From assembly GCA_027923965.1 (NCBI GenBank), contig AP026969.1:558001-622000 (forward strand): DNA of 64,000 nt, read 5' to 3'. A model generated the notes under the pieces. The model did not search any database. It was not told where the DNA came from and saw nothing but the letters and a program-made list of their open reading frames with translations. This document shows, one piece after another, positions 1 through 13,287 of this stretch (its first letter is position 1; the number at the start of each line of letters is the position of its first letter). Position numbers and translations under genes: made by a program. The DNA comes from Comamonadaceae bacterium OS-1 (GTDB lineage Bacteria; Pseudomonadota; Gammaproteobacteria; Burkholderiales; Burkholderiaceae_C).

Positions 1-3697
<3,697 letters not shown>

Positions 3698-3718
3698 GCC
3701 GTATTTGGAGTTGTAACC

Positions 3719-4195
3719 ATGTCTACCCTACCTATCACCAAACGCGGCGCGGAATCCCTCAAAGCCGAACTGCACAAGCTCAAGACGGTGGAGCGCCCCT
3801 GGGTGATCAACGCCATCTCCGAGGCCCGTGCCCAGGGCGATTTGAGCGAAAACGCCGAATACGAGGCCGCCAAAGACCGCCAGGGCTTTATCGAAGGCCG
3901 TATCCAGGAGGTTGAAGGCAAGTTGTCGGTGGCCCAGATCATCGACCCCGCCACGCTGGATGCCGGTGGCCGTGTGGTCTTCGGTGCCACGGTCGACCTG
4001 GAAGACGAAGACAGCGGCCAGGCCGTGCAGTACCAGATCGTGGGCGAAGACGAGGCCGACCTCAAGCTGGGCCGCGTCAACGTCTCCAGCCCCATTGCCC
4101 GCGCCCTGATCGGCAAGGAAGTGGGCGACACCGCCGAGGTGAACGCACCCGGCGGTATCAAGCGCTACGAAGTGATCGCCGTCAGCTACATCTGA
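3719..4195 (+). CDS. greA: Transcription elongation factor GreA
   Basis: GreA rescues backtracked RNA polymerase by stimulating cleavage of the nascent transcript through the secondary channel. The 158-residue length is standard. The N-terminal antiparallel coiled coil (residues 1-75) carries the diagnostic [17 protein letters not shown] stretch with the acidic tip residues. The C-terminal FKBP-like domain ends in a GIKRYEV segment. A GGAG ribosome-binding site sits about 9 bases before the ATG. It follows carB by 21 bp and precedes a DUF4149 gene by 5 bp, an arrangement common in Burkholderiales. Identification is secure. Confidence 0.96.
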   Translation: MSTLPITKRGAESLKAELHKLKTVERPWVINAISEARAQGDLSENAEYEAAKDRQGFIEGRIQEVEGKLSVAQIIDPATLDAGGRVVFGATVDLEDEDSGQAVQYQIVGEDEADLKLGRVNVSSPIARALIGKEVGDTAEVNAPGGIKRYEVIAVSYI

Positions 4196-4200
4196 TCACC

Positions 4201-4614
4201 ATGCGCCAACGCCTGCCCGTGCTTTTGGCAGCCCTCTGGTGGGGCAGCCTGAGCACGCTGGGCTTCATGGTGGTGCCCATGCTGTTTGCGGTACTGCCCA
4301 CCCCGGCGATGGCCGGTGGCATGGCGGCCAAGCTGTTCACGGTGCAGACCTGGTTGTCCATGGCCTGCACGCTGATCCTGTTGATGCTTTCCAGATCAAA
4401 ACAAGGGCTTGTGCTTGCTGGACAAGCGCAAGCAGCTACTATTTTCGTAGCATTCGGGTTTTTGGCGGCAGTGTTGGTGGAATTTGCTGTCTCGCCGCAC
4501 ATCGTGGCGCGGGAGAACTTGAAACTGTGGCACGGCCTGGGCAGTGCCTTGTACCTGCTGCAGTGGCTGGCAGCGGGCGCGACACTGTGGAAAGTGTCGG
4601 CCCAGCGAAACTAG
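4201..4614 (+). CDS. DUF4149 family inner-membrane protein
   Basis: This is a 137-residue protein of unknown function with about four predicted membrane segments (roughly residues 7-29, 48-66, 78-100 and 108-130). Its layout matches the DUF4149 family usually found next to greA and yhbY in Burkholderiales. The start lies 5 bp after the greA stop, so it is probably in the same operon. The cytoplasmic loop between helices 2 and 3 (about residues 65-82) is encoded by a copy of the dispersed palindromic repeat (4407-4437), which appears to have been accepted in frame. It converges on yhbY, with only one base between the two stop codons. The family call is good; the function is not known. Confidence 0.8.
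   Translation: MRQRLPVLLAALWWGSLSTLGFMVVPMLFAVLPTPAMAGGMAAKLFTVQTWLSMACTLILLMLSRSKQGLVLAGQAQAATIFVAFGFLAAVLVEFAVSPHIVARENLKLWHGLGSALYLLQWLAAGATLWKVSAQRN
4407..4437. repeat. Dispersed palindromic repeat, copy within the DUF4149 gene
   Basis: The arms GCTTGTGCTT and AAGCGCAAGC flank a 7-base loop and are followed by AGCTACTATTTT, the usual tail of this repeat family in the window. The copy lies in coding sequence and is read through in frame as a loop between two membrane helices. Confidence 0.75.
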
Positions 4615-4615
4615 A

Positions 4616-5098
4616 TCAGGTCTGGCTGCGCTTTTTCAGGCTGGTTTTGGGCTTCGGCTTGGCGCGTTTTACCGTGCCGCCTGCGGTCAGACGCTGGTTG
4701 CCCAGCACGCGCAGCGTTTTCACTTCAGGGCGTTGGCCACCGCGGGTGCTGTGCTTGAGCACCTTGAAATCGCGCGGACCGGCCATGCGGTCTTCATCCA
4801 CCCGGCGCTCCTTGGTGATTTCGGGTTGCGGGCGCCACAGCACCAGCAGTTTGCCGATGTGCTGGATGGGGGCCGCGCCGAGTTCGTCGGCCAGGGCCAG
4901 GAACATGGCTTCGCGGGCGACGCGGTCGTCCGAGAAAACGCGGACCTTGATCAGGCCGTGGGAGTTCAACGCGAGGTTGATTTCCTTGGTGACAGCGGGG
5001 GTCAGGCCGTCGCTGCCCACCATCACCACAGGGTTTAAATGGTGGGCTTCGGCGCGGTGCACCTTGCGCTGGGCAGGGGTAAGTTGTATTTGAGACAT
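4616..5098 (-). CDS. yhbY: YhbY-type CRM-domain RNA-binding protein
   Basis: This is a 160-residue protein with an N-terminal CRM (CRS1-YhbY) domain over about residues 1-95, including a VGSDGL version of the GxxG RNA-binding loop. It has a longer, lysine/arginine-rich C-terminal tail. YhbY homologues associate with pre-50S ribosomal particles. I chose the ATG at 5098 (MSQIQLTPAQR) because homologues begin there; a longer open frame upstream would run through rlmE on the other strand. It is divergent from rlmE with only about 21 bases between start codons, so the two promoters must overlap coding or leader sequence. The pairing with rlmE and ftsH is conserved in proteobacteria. Confidence 0.9.
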   Translation of the reverse strand: MSQIQLTPAQRKVHRAEAHHLNPVVMVGSDGLTPAVTKEINLALNSHGLIKVRVFSDDRVAREAMFLALADELGAAPIQHIGKLLVLWRPQPEITKERRVDEDRMAGPRDFKVLKHSTRGGQRPEVKTLRVLGNQRLTAGGTVKRAKPKPKTSLKKRSQT

Positions 5099-5119
5099 GT
5101 GCGTATTATCAAGGCCAAG

Positions 5120-5839
5120 ATGAAAGTTAAAACACAAAGTAAAAAAGTCAACAAGGCGTGGTTGAACGACCACGTCAACGACCCCTATGTCGTGTTGGCC
5201 AAACGCGAGGGCTACCGGGCCCGCGCGGCCTATAAATTGAAGGAGATTGACGAGACTTTCCACCTCATCAAGCCCGGCCATCTGGTGGTCGATCTGGGCT
5301 CCACGCCCGGGGCCTGGTGCCAGTACGTGCGGCGCAAGCTGTCGCCCAAGACGGCGGCGGGCGGCGGTGCGGCGGTGGGTGCGCTCAACGGCAGCATCAT
5401 CGCCATCGACCTGCTGCCCATGGAGCCGGTGGAGGGGGTGGTGTTTTTCCAGGGCGATTTTCGCGAAGACGAGATGCTGGGCAAATTGACCCAGGCCATG
5501 GACGGTCGGCTGGCCGACGTGATCCTGTCGGACATGGCCCCCAACCTGTCGGGCATCCACGCCGCCGATGCTGCGCGCATCGAGGGGCTGGTCGAACTGG
5601 CGGTGGATTTTTGCCAGGGCCATTTGAAGCCCCAGGGGGCGCTGGTGGTCAAGCTGTTCCACGGCGGGGCTTACGACCCGCTGGTGAAGCTGTTCAAGCA
5701 GACTTTCCACATGGTCAAGCCCATCAAGCCCAAAGCGTCGCGCGACAAATCCACCGAAACCTTTTTGGTGGGCGTGGGCTTGAAAAACGCACCCAAAACC
5801 GCACAAATAGAGCCTGAAAACAGCCCGGGAACGCCCTAA
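5120..5839 (+). CDS. rlmE: 23S rRNA (uridine-2'-O-)-methyltransferase RlmE
   Basis: RlmE (FtsJ/RrmJ) 2'-O-methylates a universally conserved uridine of the 23S A-loop using S-adenosylmethionine. The protein has 239 residues when started at the ATG at 5120 (MKVKTQSKKVNKAW). SAM motif I reads VVDLGSTPGAW. The K-D-K-E catalytic tetrad is visible: Lys in RAAYKLKEID, Asp in SDMAPNLSG, Lys in VVKLFHGG and Glu in KSTETFLVG. A short Ala/Gly-rich insertion follows the SAM motif (around residue 77). An in-frame start further upstream at 5039 exists but would overlap yhbY. ftsH follows, as in E. coli. Confidence 0.95.
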   Translation: MKVKTQSKKVNKAWLNDHVNDPYVVLAKREGYRARAAYKLKEIDETFHLIKPGHLVVDLGSTPGAWCQYVRRKLSPKTAAGGGAAVGALNGSIIAIDLLPMEPVEGVVFFQGDFREDEMLGKLTQAMDGRLADVILSDMAPNLSGIHAADAARIEGLVELAVDFCQGHLKPQGALVVKLFHGGAYDPLVKLFKQTFHMVKPIKPKASRDKSTETFLVGVGLKNAPKTAQIEPENSPGTP

Positions 5840-5946
5840 ACCCTTGCTGCTGCAATGGCCGCCATAGTCAAGAATTGCCGTGCGTGCACTTGAAACGCCT
5901 AAAATAGTACGCACTTACGTTGAAGTCTTTCCTACCGGAGCCTTGC

Positions 5947-7869
5947 TTGAAAAATCCGTGGTTTTCCAAAATTGCCGTCTGGCTCGTCATTGCGATGGTG
6001 CTATTCACGGTTTTCAAACAGTTCGACACCCGCGCGGGTGTGAGTTCTGGTTATGTGGGCTATTCGGACTTTTTGGACGAAGTACGCAGCAAACACATCA
6101 AATCCGTCACCATCCAAGAGGGCCAGGGCGGCACGGAGATTGTGGCCGTCACCAATGACGACCGCCGTATCCGCACCAACGCCACCTACCTCGACCGCGG
6201 CCTGGTGGGCGACCTGATCGCCAACAACATCAAGTTCGATGTCAAGCCCCGCGAAGAAGGCTCCCTGCTCATGACCTTGCTGGTCAGCTGGGGCCCGATG
6301 CTGCTGTTGATCGGCGTGTGGGTGTACTTCATGCGCCAGATGCAGGGCGGCGGCAAGGGCGGGGCGTTCAGCTTCGGCAAGAGCAAAGCCCGCATGATGG
6401 ACGAAAACAACAACGTCGTGACCTTTGCCGACGTGGCCGGTTGCGACGAAGCCAAGGAAGAAGTCAAGGAAGTCGTCGATTTCCTGAAAGACCCGGCCAA
6501 GTTCCAGAAGCTCGGTGGCCGCATCCCCCGCGGTCTGCTGCTGGTCGGCCCTCCCGGCACCGGTAAAACCCTGCTGGCCAAGAGCATTGCCGGCGAGGCC
6601 AAAGTGCCTTTCTTCAGCATCAGCGGCTCTGATTTCGTGGAAATGTTCGTCGGCGTGGGCGCTGCCCGGGTCCGCGACATGTTCGAGAACGCCAAAAAGA
6701 ACGCACCCTGCATCATCTTCATCGATGAAATCGATGCCGTGGGCCGCCAACGCGGTGCCGGCCTGGGTGGTGGTAACGACGAGCGCGAACAAACCCTGAA
6801 CCAGATGCTGGTCGAGATGGACGGCTTTGAAACCAACCTCGGCGTGATCGTGGTGGCTGCCACCAACCGCCCCGACATCCTGGACGCGGCTCTGCTGCGC
6901 CCCGGCCGCTTTGACCGCCAGGTCTACGTGACGCTGCCCGATATCCGCGGCCGCGAGCAGATTCTGGTCGTCCACATGCGCAAGATCCCGGTCAGCCAGG
7001 ACGTGAACCCCAATGTGATTGCCCGCGGTACGCCCGGCATGTCGGGTGCCGATCTGGCCAACCTGTGCAACGAAGCCGCGCTGATGGCGGCCCGCCGCAG
7101 CGCCCGCGTGGTGGAGATGCAAGACTTCGAAAAGGCCAAGGACAAGATCCTGATGGGCCCCGAGCGCAAGAGCATGGTCATGCCTGAGGAAGAGCGCCGC
7201 AACACGGCCTACCACGAGTCCGGCCACGCCCTGATCGGCAAGCTGCTGCCCAAGTGCGATCCGGTGCACAAGGTTACCGTGATCCCCCGTGGCCGCGCCC
7301 TGGGTGTCACCATGAGCCTGCCCGCCCAAGACCGCTACAGCTACGACAGCGAATACATGCTGAGCCAGATCAGCATGCTGTTCGGTGGCCGTATCGCCGA
7401 AGAAGTGTTCATGAACCAGATGACCACCGGTGCCAGCAACGACTTCGAGCGCGCCACCTCCATTGCCCGCGACATGGTCACCCGCTACGGCATGACCGAT
7501 GCGCTGGGCCCCATGGTGTATGCCGAGAACGAAGGTGAAGTGTTCCTGGGCCGCTCGGTCACCAAGACCACCAACATGAGCGAGCAGACCATGCAAAAGG
7601 TCGACAGCGAAGTGCGCCGCATCATCGACCAGCAATACGCCCTGGCGCGCAAGCTGATCGAAGACAACAGCGACAAGATGCACGCCATGGCCAAGGCCCT
7701 GCTCGAATGGGAAACCATCGATGTGGAGCAGATTGATGACATCATGGCCGGCCGCGAACCCCGTCCACCGAAAGACTGGACACCCCGCACGCCCACTGGC
7801 GGCGGTAGCAACGGTGGCAGCGGCGGCGCCCCTGTGGTGGCGGTAGAACCTGCACACACTGCCGCATAA
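5947..7869 (+). CDS. ftsH: ATP-dependent zinc metalloprotease FtsH
   Basis: FtsH is a membrane-anchored AAA+ protease that degrades misfolded membrane proteins and short-lived regulators. With the TTG start at 5947 it is 640 residues, the usual size. A GGAG sits 6 bases upstream, which is why this start is preferred over the in-frame TTG at 5920. Two membrane segments (about residues 5-25 and 100-122) flank a periplasmic domain. The AAA module shows Walker A GPPGTGKT (near residue 200), Walker B IIFIDEID and the second region of homology [19 protein letters not shown]. The zinc site is HESGH near residue 422, with the third ligand in the NDFERAT segment. The C-terminus is Gly/Pro-rich. A strong hairpin follows. 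Confidence 0.97.
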   Translation: MKNPWFSKIAVWLVIAMVLFTVFKQFDTRAGVSSGYVGYSDFLDEVRSKHIKSVTIQEGQGGTEIVAVTNDDRRIRTNATYLDRGLVGDLIANNIKFDVKPREEGSLLMTLLVSWGPMLLLIGVWVYFMRQMQGGGKGGAFSFGKSKARMMDENNNVVTFADVAGCDEAKEEVKEVVDFLKDPAKFQKLGGRIPRGLLLVGPPGTGKTLLAKSIAGEAKVPFFSISGSDFVEMFVGVGAARVRDMFENAKKNAPCIIFIDEIDAVGRQRGAGLGGGNDEREQTLNQMLVEMDGFETNLGVIVVAATNRPDILDAALLRPGRFDRQVYVTLPDIRGREQILVVHMRKIPVSQDVNPNVIARGTPGMSGADLANLCNEAALMAARRSARVVEMQDFEKAKDKILMGPERKSMVMPEEERRNTAYHESGHALIGKLLPKCDPVHKVTVIPRGRALGVTMSLPAQDRYSYDSEYMLSQISMLFGGRIAEEVFMNQMTTGASNDFERATSIARDMVTRYGMTDALGPMVYAENEGEVFLGRSVTKTTNMSEQTMQKVDSEVRRIIDQQYALARKLIEDNSDKMHAMAKALLEWETIDVEQIDDIMAGREPRPPKDWTPRTPTGGGSNGGSGGAPVVAVEPAHTAA

Positions 7870-7887
7870 GCGGTTGTGATCTCGATA

Positions 7888-7915
7888 ACGGGGCCTTTTA
7901 GGGCCCCGTTTCCGT
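7888..7915 (+). terminator. Rho-independent terminator-like hairpin after ftsH
   Basis: A perfect 8-bp stem (ACGGGGCC / GGCCCCGT) with a 6-base loop is followed by TTTCCGTTTCCC. It lies between ftsH and folP, genes often cotranscribed elsewhere, and would at least attenuate read-through. Confidence 0.75.
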
Positions 7916-7937
7916 TTCCCTTCATTTCGCATCTTCC

Positions 7938-8786
7938 ATGCTCTGGCAAACCACCCGCTTTCGCATCGACCTGGCCCAGCCCCAGGTGATGGGCATCGTC
8001 AATGCCACCCCCGACTCCTTTTCCGACGGTGGGCAACACGCCAGCACTGCGGCCGCCCTGGCGCACTGCGAGCAGCTGCTGCGCGACGGGGCCCATATCC
8101 TGGACATCGGCGCGGAATCCACCCGCCCCGGTGCCCAGCCGGTGCCGGTGGAGGAGGAACTGGCCCGCCTGCTACCCGTGCTGCGGGCCGCCACCACGCT
8201 GGGCGTGCCGATCTCGGTGGACACCTACAAGCCCCAGGTCATGCAGGCCGCGCTGGATGCCGGTGTAGACATCCTCAACGACATCTGGGCGTTGCGCTGG
8301 ACCGACCCGGCCCATCCACTGGCCGCCACCGATGTGGTGGCGCAGCACCCGTCGTGCGGCGTGTGCCTGATGCATATGCACCGTGAACCGCAAACCATGC
8401 AGGCCGAACCCATGCAGGGCGATGTGGTAGCAGAGGTGCTATTATTTTTAGAGCAACATGCGCAGATGCTATCAGCACAAGGCATAGAAAAGACCCGCAT
8501 CGTGCTGGACCCCGGCATTGGCTTTGGAAAAACCGTGGCCCAAAACTTCGCCCTGCTGGCGCGGCAACAGGCGCTGTTGGCCCTGGGCTACCCGCTGCTG
8601 GTGGGGTGGTCGCGCAAATCCTCACTGGCCGGTATGTCCGATATCCCCCTGGGCCCCACCGAGCGCCTGGTGCCCAGCGTGGCTGCGGCCTTGCTGGCGG
8701 TGGAACGGGGTGCGCGCGTCGTGCGCGTCCACGACGTGGCCGCCACCGCGCAAGCCCTCAAGGTATGGGCTGCGGCGGGCGGGTAA
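7938..8786 (+). CDS. folP: Dihydropteroate synthase
   Basis: FolP condenses p-aminobenzoate with dihydropterin pyrophosphate in folate synthesis and is the sulfonamide target. The 282-residue TIM-barrel protein shows the signatures MGIVNATPDSFSDGG, DIGAESTRPGA, SVDTYKPQVM and LDPGIGFGKT, and the pterin/pABA end motif VGWSRKSSL. The start at 7938 begins MLWQTTRFRIDL. Its position between ftsH and glmM is the conserved order. About 60 bases (8427-8487) encoding the helix before LDPGIGFGKT resemble the dispersed repeat in reverse orientation and are AT-richer than the rest, yet the protein length is unchanged. Confidence 0.96.
   Translation: MLWQTTRFRIDLAQPQVMGIVNATPDSFSDGGQHASTAAALAHCEQLLRDGAHILDIGAESTRPGAQPVPVEEELARLLPVLRAATTLGVPISVDTYKPQVMQAALDAGVDILNDIWALRWTDPAHPLAATDVVAQHPSCGVCLMHMHREPQTMQAEPMQGDVVAEVLLFLEQHAQMLSAQGIEKTRIVLDPGIGFGKTVAQNFALLARQQALLALGYPLLVGWSRKSSLAGMSDIPLGPTERLVPSVAAALLAVERGARVVRVHDVAATAQALKVWAAAGG
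8427..8487. repeat. Degenerate copy of the dispersed repeat inside folP
   Basis: On the minus strand the segment reads CTTGTGCTGATAGCATCTGC, then a TTGCTCTAAAAATAATAGCA stretch, resembling other copies of the family. It is in frame with folP and AT-richer than the flanks. The similarity is weaker than for intergenic copies. Confidence 0.45.
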
Positions 8787-8886
8787 GCTCGAGCATTTCT
8801 CAAAGATGCCGCAGGCTGCGGTGTAATCTCTCTCCTGCCTCTTCAGCGTGCGCTGGTCAGGCCGTGTACACATAAAAAGGAAAACA

Positions 8887-10242
8887 ATGTCCCGTCAATA
8901 TTTCGGCACCGATGGCATCCGCGGCACCGTAGGCAAGCACCCCATCACCCCCGACTTCGTTTTGCGCCTGGCCCATGCGGTGGGCCGCGTGCTCAAGCAA
9001 ACCGAAGCCCGCCCCACGGTGCTGATCGGCAAAGACACCCGTATCTCGGGCTACATGCTGGAAAGCGCGCTGGAATCCGGCTTCAACTCCGCCGGGGTGG
9101 ATGTGGTACTGCTCGGCCCCCTGCCTACGCCCGGCGTGGCCTACCTCACCCGCGCGCAGCGCGCTAGCCTGGGCGTGGTCATCAGCGCCAGCCACAACCC
9201 CTACCCCGACAACGGCATCAAGTTCTTCAGCGCCGAAGGGGCCAAGCTGCCTGATGCTTGGGAGCTGGCCGTCGAAGCTGCGCTGGACACACCGCCCGTC
9301 TGGGCCGACTCCGCCTCGCTGGGCAAGACCCGCCGCCTGGAAGATGCGTCTGGCCGCTATATCGAGTTCTGCAAAAGCACTTTCCCCAACGCGCTTACGC
9401 TCAAGGGCGTGCGCATCGTGGTCGATGGTGCCCATGGCGCGGCCTACCAGATCGCACCCAAGGTGTTCCACGAGCTAGGTGCCGAAGTCATCGCCATCGG
9501 CTGCGCGCCCGACGGCATCAACATCAATGAAAACGTCGGTGCCACCCATCCCCAGGCCCTGGTCGATGCCGTCAAGGCCCACCGCGCCGACTTCGGCGTG
9601 GCGCTGGACGGCGATGCCGACCGCCTGCAGATGGTCGATGCCGATGGCCGCCTGTTCAACGGCGATGAAATCCTGTACCTGATGGTCAAGGAGCGCCTGT
9701 CGCGCGGCGGCAAGGCGGCCAGCAAGCGCGCGGGCGATGCCGTGCCCGGCGTGGTCGGCACGCTGATGACCAATATGGCCGTCGAGCTGGCGCTGAAAGA
9801 CAAGGGTGTGGAGCTGGTCCGCGCCAAGGTGGGCGACCGCTACGTGCTGGAAGAGCTGGAAAAGCGCGGCTGGCTGCTGGGCGGCGAAGGCTCCGGCCAC
9901 CTGCTGGCCCTGGACAAGCACACCACCGGCGACGGCCTGGTGAGTGCCCTGCAGGTGTTGCAAGCCTGCGTACGCACCGGCCAGACCCTGGGCGAGCTGC
10001 TGGCCGACCTGACCCTGTTCCCGCAAACCCTGATCAACGTGCGCCTGCAGCCCGGCCAGGACTGGAAAGCCAATACCCAGCTTCCCCTGGCCACGAAAGC
10101 CGCCGAAGCCGAGCTCGGCAACAACGGCCGCGTACTGATCCGCGCCAGCGGCACCGAGCCCCTGGTCCGCGTGATGGTGGAAGCCCGGGATGCCGCCCAG
10201 GCCAAGTCCTGCGCCGAGCGGATTGCGGCCACGCTGCGTTAG
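8887..10242 (+). CDS. glmM: Phosphoglucosamine mutase
   Basis: GlmM interconverts glucosamine-6-phosphate and glucosamine-1-phosphate on the way to UDP-GlcNAc for peptidoglycan and LPS. The 451-residue protein has the phosphoserine loop [15 protein letters not shown] with Ser at residue 102, the same number as the E. coli enzyme. The Mg-binding loop is LDGDADRLQ, the sugar-binding segment is GGEGSGH, and the phosphate-binding loop near the C-terminus is [12 protein letters not shown]. The start at 8887 is supported by AAGGA six bases upstream. A hairpin at 10252-10271 separates it from the convergent histidine kinase gene. Confidence 0.97.
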   Translation: MSRQYFGTDGIRGTVGKHPITPDFVLRLAHAVGRVLKQTEARPTVLIGKDTRISGYMLESALESGFNSAGVDVVLLGPLPTPGVAYLTRAQRASLGVVISASHNPYPDNGIKFFSAEGAKLPDAWELAVEAALDTPPVWADSASLGKTRRLEDASGRYIEFCKSTFPNALTLKGVRIVVDGAHGAAYQIAPKVFHELGAEVIAIGCAPDGININENVGATHPQALVDAVKAHRADFGVALDGDADRLQMVDADGRLFNGDEILYLMVKERLSRGGKAASKRAGDAVPGVVGTLMTNMAVELALKDKGVELVRAKVGDRYVLEELEKRGWLLGGEGSGHLLALDKHTTGDGLVSALQVLQACVRTGQTLGELLADLTLFPQTLINVRLQPGQDWKANTQLPLATKAAEAELGNNGRVLIRASGTEPLVRVMVEARDAAQAKSCAERIAATLR

Positions 10243-10251
10243 GTTCCCTGG

Positions 10252-10271
10252 GGCGGGGCTGTCACCCCGCC
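10252..10271. terminator. Hairpin between convergent glmM and histidine kinase genes
   Basis: A 7-bp perfect stem (GGCGGGG / CCCCGCC) with a 6-base loop spans the end of the histidine kinase coding sequence. It lacks a clear T-run in either direction, so termination is plausible but not certain. Confidence 0.5.
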
Positions 10272-12400
10272 TGCAAGCGCAGTTCCAACCGCACCCCATC
10301 GCCGGTGTTCTGCGCCGCAATCGTCCCGCCCATTTTGGCCATGTAGGTCTTGGCGACGAACAGGCCCTGGCCGCGGCTGCCCAGGGCGGCGGTGTCGGCC
10401 TGGCTGGACACACCGTATTCAAAAATTTTGCCCAGCAGCTCTGCGGGGATGGGCGGGCCCTGGTTGTCGATGCCTACCTGCACTTCGTGGCCTATGCGCT
10501 CCAGCGTCAGCACGATGGGGCTGCCTGCCGTGCGGTGGCGCTGGGCATTGGTCAGCACGTGGGTGACCACGTCTTCCAGCGAATGGGCATCGGCCTTGGC
10601 CCACAGCGGGACGGGCAGGGGGGTGAACTGCACACCGCTGATGCCCGCGCTGGCGGCGTTGTCGGCCACCTGGGTCAGGAACGCATTCACGTCCAGCCGC
10701 TCGGTGTCCAGCAGGCTGGCCTCAAAGGCTTCGCTGGGCGAAGCGCTGCCGTACAGCACCTGGATGGCCCGCTGCATGCGCTGGATGTAGCGGTTGCTGG
10801 GGTCCTGGGCCGTGCCGTGCAAGGCCTTCAGGGACTGCAGGGGCGACATGATTTCATGGCCCACGGCGTGCCACATGTCTTTTTCCTGGGCGGTGCGGAT
10901 GCGCTCGCGTTTCAGGTCGTCGTGCACCCGCTGCAGCAGCTCGGCCAGCGCGGCGGCCAGTACGCCCAGCTCGTCGTGGCCGCGCACGTCCACCAGGTCC
11001 AGTGCCAGTACGCCGTTCGCGCTGCGCATGCTGTGCGACACGGCGGCAGAGCGCTTGGTCAGCAGGGTGATGCGGCGGATGATGCGCAGCTCGATCGCCA
11101 GCCAGGTGAGCGCAATCGCCAGCAGCATGGCCCCCACAAACCACGACATCCGGGTGGCCACGCGTGCCAGGTTCTGGTTGACGCTGCGCAGGTCGCCATG
11201 CAGCGTCAGTGCGAAGCTACCCAGGCTGGTGGTGATGGTTTCCGAAGCCTGCAGCGGGATGTCGTAATCGGCCACCGGCAGCCGGGCGACCAGGCGGTCC
11301 AGCCAGCGCGGGGCAGGCTCGGTGGCGGCGGGGGCCTGCAGCGTGGCCAGGGTTCGCGCCGCCTGAGTGCCCGCACCCAATTGGCGGATCTGCAAGGTTT
11401 CGCCGGGCTGGAGCTGGGGCACCAGGCTGGCCAGGGTGAACGGCGGGGTGGCACCGGTTTGTAGGCTGTCGAACACGCGGGTGGCGCTGCCGGAGGCCAG
11501 CATCTGCAACTGCACCCGCACCTGGTCCAGGTCCGGCGGCGGCCAGGCCGGGGCGGTCTTGCTGGCGCTGCGGCTGGCGGTAAACACGGCATCGCGCCAC
11601 AGGTCTATGGGCAGGCGTACCGAGAAAAACACCTGCTTCCTGCAGGCGCTAGCCGTGCTGGGTGTGTCTGCAGGCAGGCAGCGCCCGTCTTGCCACAGCC
11701 AGCCCCGAAAGTCGCGCACCGGGCGGCCATTGGTCTGGCCTTGCGCGTCCAGCGCAAAGCCGGTCAGGCGGCCGCGCACGGTGGGCACACCCGAGGCGCT
11801 TTGCGGCCCGGCATCGGCATCGGTTTCAAACGGGGCCAGCCACTGGGTGCTGCTGCCCCCGGGCAGTTGCACGGCGACCTGCAGGCGGTGGGCCTGGTCC
11901 AGCGCCGGGTCGCCCCGGCTGTGGGCGACCAAGGGCTCGGCGCTGGCGTAGCTGCCTACCAGGTAGATGAAGCCGCCCGCCCAGGGGTTGTTGCCCACGG
12001 CCACGCACAGGCTGGAGCCGTCGGGGTACTGCACGCCGCAGCCCGCCATCTCCACCGCCTGCTGTACCTTGCTGCGGTCGTCAAAGTCGATGGCGGCAAA
12101 CGGCAGCACCAGCGGGTACAGGGGCTGGTCGGGGCTGCTGCCCAGGCCGGGGTTGAGCAAGGCCAGTTGGCCGGTGGGGTGGCGCAGGCGCTGGGCGATC
12201 TGGGCCAGGTTTTGCTGAAAGCTGTTTTGGTAGCTGCGCAGGCCGCGTTGCTTTTCTTCCTGCAGCACGCTCAGGGCCAGGGCCAGGGTGGCCAGGGCCA
12301 GCAGGGCAAAGGCAGTGCGAAAGAAGAACCGCAGGCCAAATGGAATGCGGAATGGCACCTGAAAAGGCACCTGGAACGGCAGCCGCCCCAAGGGCTTCAC
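10262..12400 (-). CDS. Membrane sensor histidine kinase with large periplasmic domain
   Basis: This 712-residue kinase starts with GTG at 12400, overlapping the stop of the upstream response regulator gene (GTGA), so the pair is translationally coupled. A first membrane helix (about residues 25-45) precedes a ~360-residue periplasmic domain of unrecognised type. A second helix (about 412-435) and a HAMP-like linker follow. The H-box reads AVGHEIMSPLQSLKAL (His near residue 514). The ATPase domain has an N-box with LTNAQRHR, a DNQGPPIP G1 box and a GSRGQGLFVAKTYMAKMGG G2 box. The extreme N-terminus carries a small repeat (PFQVPFQVPFRIPFG). The ligand is unknown. It probably phosphorylates the adjacent OmpR-like regulator. 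Confidence 0.88.
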   Translation of the reverse strand: MKPLGRLPFQVPFQVPFRIPFGLRFFFRTAFALLALATLALALSVLQEEKQRGLRSYQNSFQQNLAQIAQRLRHPTGQLALLNPGLGSSPDQPLYPLVLPFAAIDFDDRSKVQQAVEMAGCGVQYPDGSSLCVAVGNNPWAGGFIYLVGSYASAEPLVAHSRGDPALDQAHRLQVAVQLPGGSSTQWLAPFETDADAGPQSASGVPTVRGRLTGFALDAQGQTNGRPVRDFRGWLWQDGRCLPADTPSTASACRKQVFFSVRLPIDLWRDAVFTASRSASKTAPAWPPPDLDQVRVQLQMLASGSATRVFDSLQTGATPPFTLASLVPQLQPGETLQIRQLGAGTQAARTLATLQAPAATEPAPRWLDRLVARLPVADYDIPLQASETITTSLGSFALTLHGDLRSVNQNLARVATRMSWFVGAMLLAIALTWLAIELRIIRRITLLTKRSAAVSHSMRSANGVLALDLVDVRGHDELGVLAAALAELLQRVHDDLKRERIRTAQEKDMWHAVGHEIMSPLQSLKALHGTAQDPSNRYIQRMQRAIQVLYGSASPSEAFEASLLDTERLDVNAFLTQVADNAASAGISGVQFTPLPVPLWAKADAHSLEDVVTHVLTNAQRHRTAGSPIVLTLERIGHEVQVGIDNQGPPIPAELLGKIFEYGVSSQADTAALGSRGQGLFVAKTYMAKMGGTIAAQNTGDGVRLELRLQAG

Positions 12401-13101
12401 GCAGGCACCGTCCAGCGAAAACCGCGCATTGGTACGTTTTCTATCGCGTCAAATTCCGGGTCCAGCTCGCGGAAGGCCTCGCGGATGGTGCTGACATGTT
12501 TGCGCACGTTGTCCCGGTTGCGGCCACTTTTCACCACCTGGTACAGATCGTCGTACGACACCACCTGGCCCCGGCGCTGGTACAGCGTGGCCAGAATGCG
12601 CTGCGCCGTCAGCGGCAGGTTGATGCGCTGGCCGCGCCACAGGGCGGAGTTTTGCCGCAGCGGGTCCAGCGACAAGGCATCGGCATCCGCCGCCAGCGCC
12701 TGCACCGGGGCTTTGGCCGTGGCCCGACCCGCCCGCAGGATTTCCAGAAACGTATCGATGAAGTCGGCCTCTTCGAACGTGGTTTTTTGCAGGTAGTCCC
12801 AGGCATCCAGCGCCTTCATGATGCTGCGGTAGATGGTGGCGGGCATGGCCGACACCACCAGCACCGGCGTGCCGGGCCGGGTTTTGTTGATGGCGTTGAT
12901 GATGGCCACACCCGCATGCCGCTCGCGGCCCAGCTCGATGTCGAGCACCACCAGGTCGTACTGCTCGCGGGCAATGGCGGCCTCGGCGCTGTCGCGGGTA
13001 AACCACTGCTCCACCCTAATGCCCGGTTGCGCGGCCTCGATCCAGCCGCGCAACAGCTGGCTGGTGGGTTGGTCGTCTTCGATGACAGCCACTTTTTCCA
13101 T
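12397..13101 (-). CDS. OmpR/PhoB-type response regulator
   Basis: This 234-residue regulator has a receiver domain (about residues 1-120) and a C-terminal winged-helix DNA-binding domain ending VPMRGFRWTV. The receiver shows the acidic pair in AVIEDDQP, the phosphoacceptor Asp in LVVLDIELG and a switch residue in VLVVSAMP. The usual Lys appears in the LQKTTFEEAD segment rather than in a KPF motif. The start ATG at 13101 (MEKVAVIEDD) is preferred over an in-frame TTG 15 bases upstream. The stop overlaps the GTG of the sensor kinase. Targets are unknown. Confidence 0.88.
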   Translation of the reverse strand: MEKVAVIEDDQPTSQLLRGWIEAAQPGIRVEQWFTRDSAEAAIAREQYDLVVLDIELGRERHAGVAIINAINKTRPGTPVLVVSAMPATIYRSIMKALDAWDYLQKTTFEEADFIDTFLEILRAGRATAKAPVQALAADADALSLDPLRQNSALWRGQRINLPLTAQRILATLYQRRGQVVSYDDLYQVVKSGRNRDNVRKHVSTIREAFRELDPEFDAIENVPMRGFRWTVPA

Positions 13102-13287
13102 GGTGCAGATTCTCAAGCGTTGGTATGGGCTGATTATCCAAGCCCGCCCTGGCCGCCGGTGTGAGTGTTTCTTCCGCCGCCGGAAGCAACTGCCACCGGG
13201 GCTGCATTGTTTGCTCCAGGGGGTGCAGAAAAGAATTCAGCCACACCCCCACCGGGTGGCCTGATTCAACAACCTCTGGAGCCCGCC

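Noticed and set aside
4616..5914. 432-residue version of the YhbY protein reaching back through rlmE
   Set aside because: Homology starts at ATG 5098; the extra N-terminus is antisense to rlmE.
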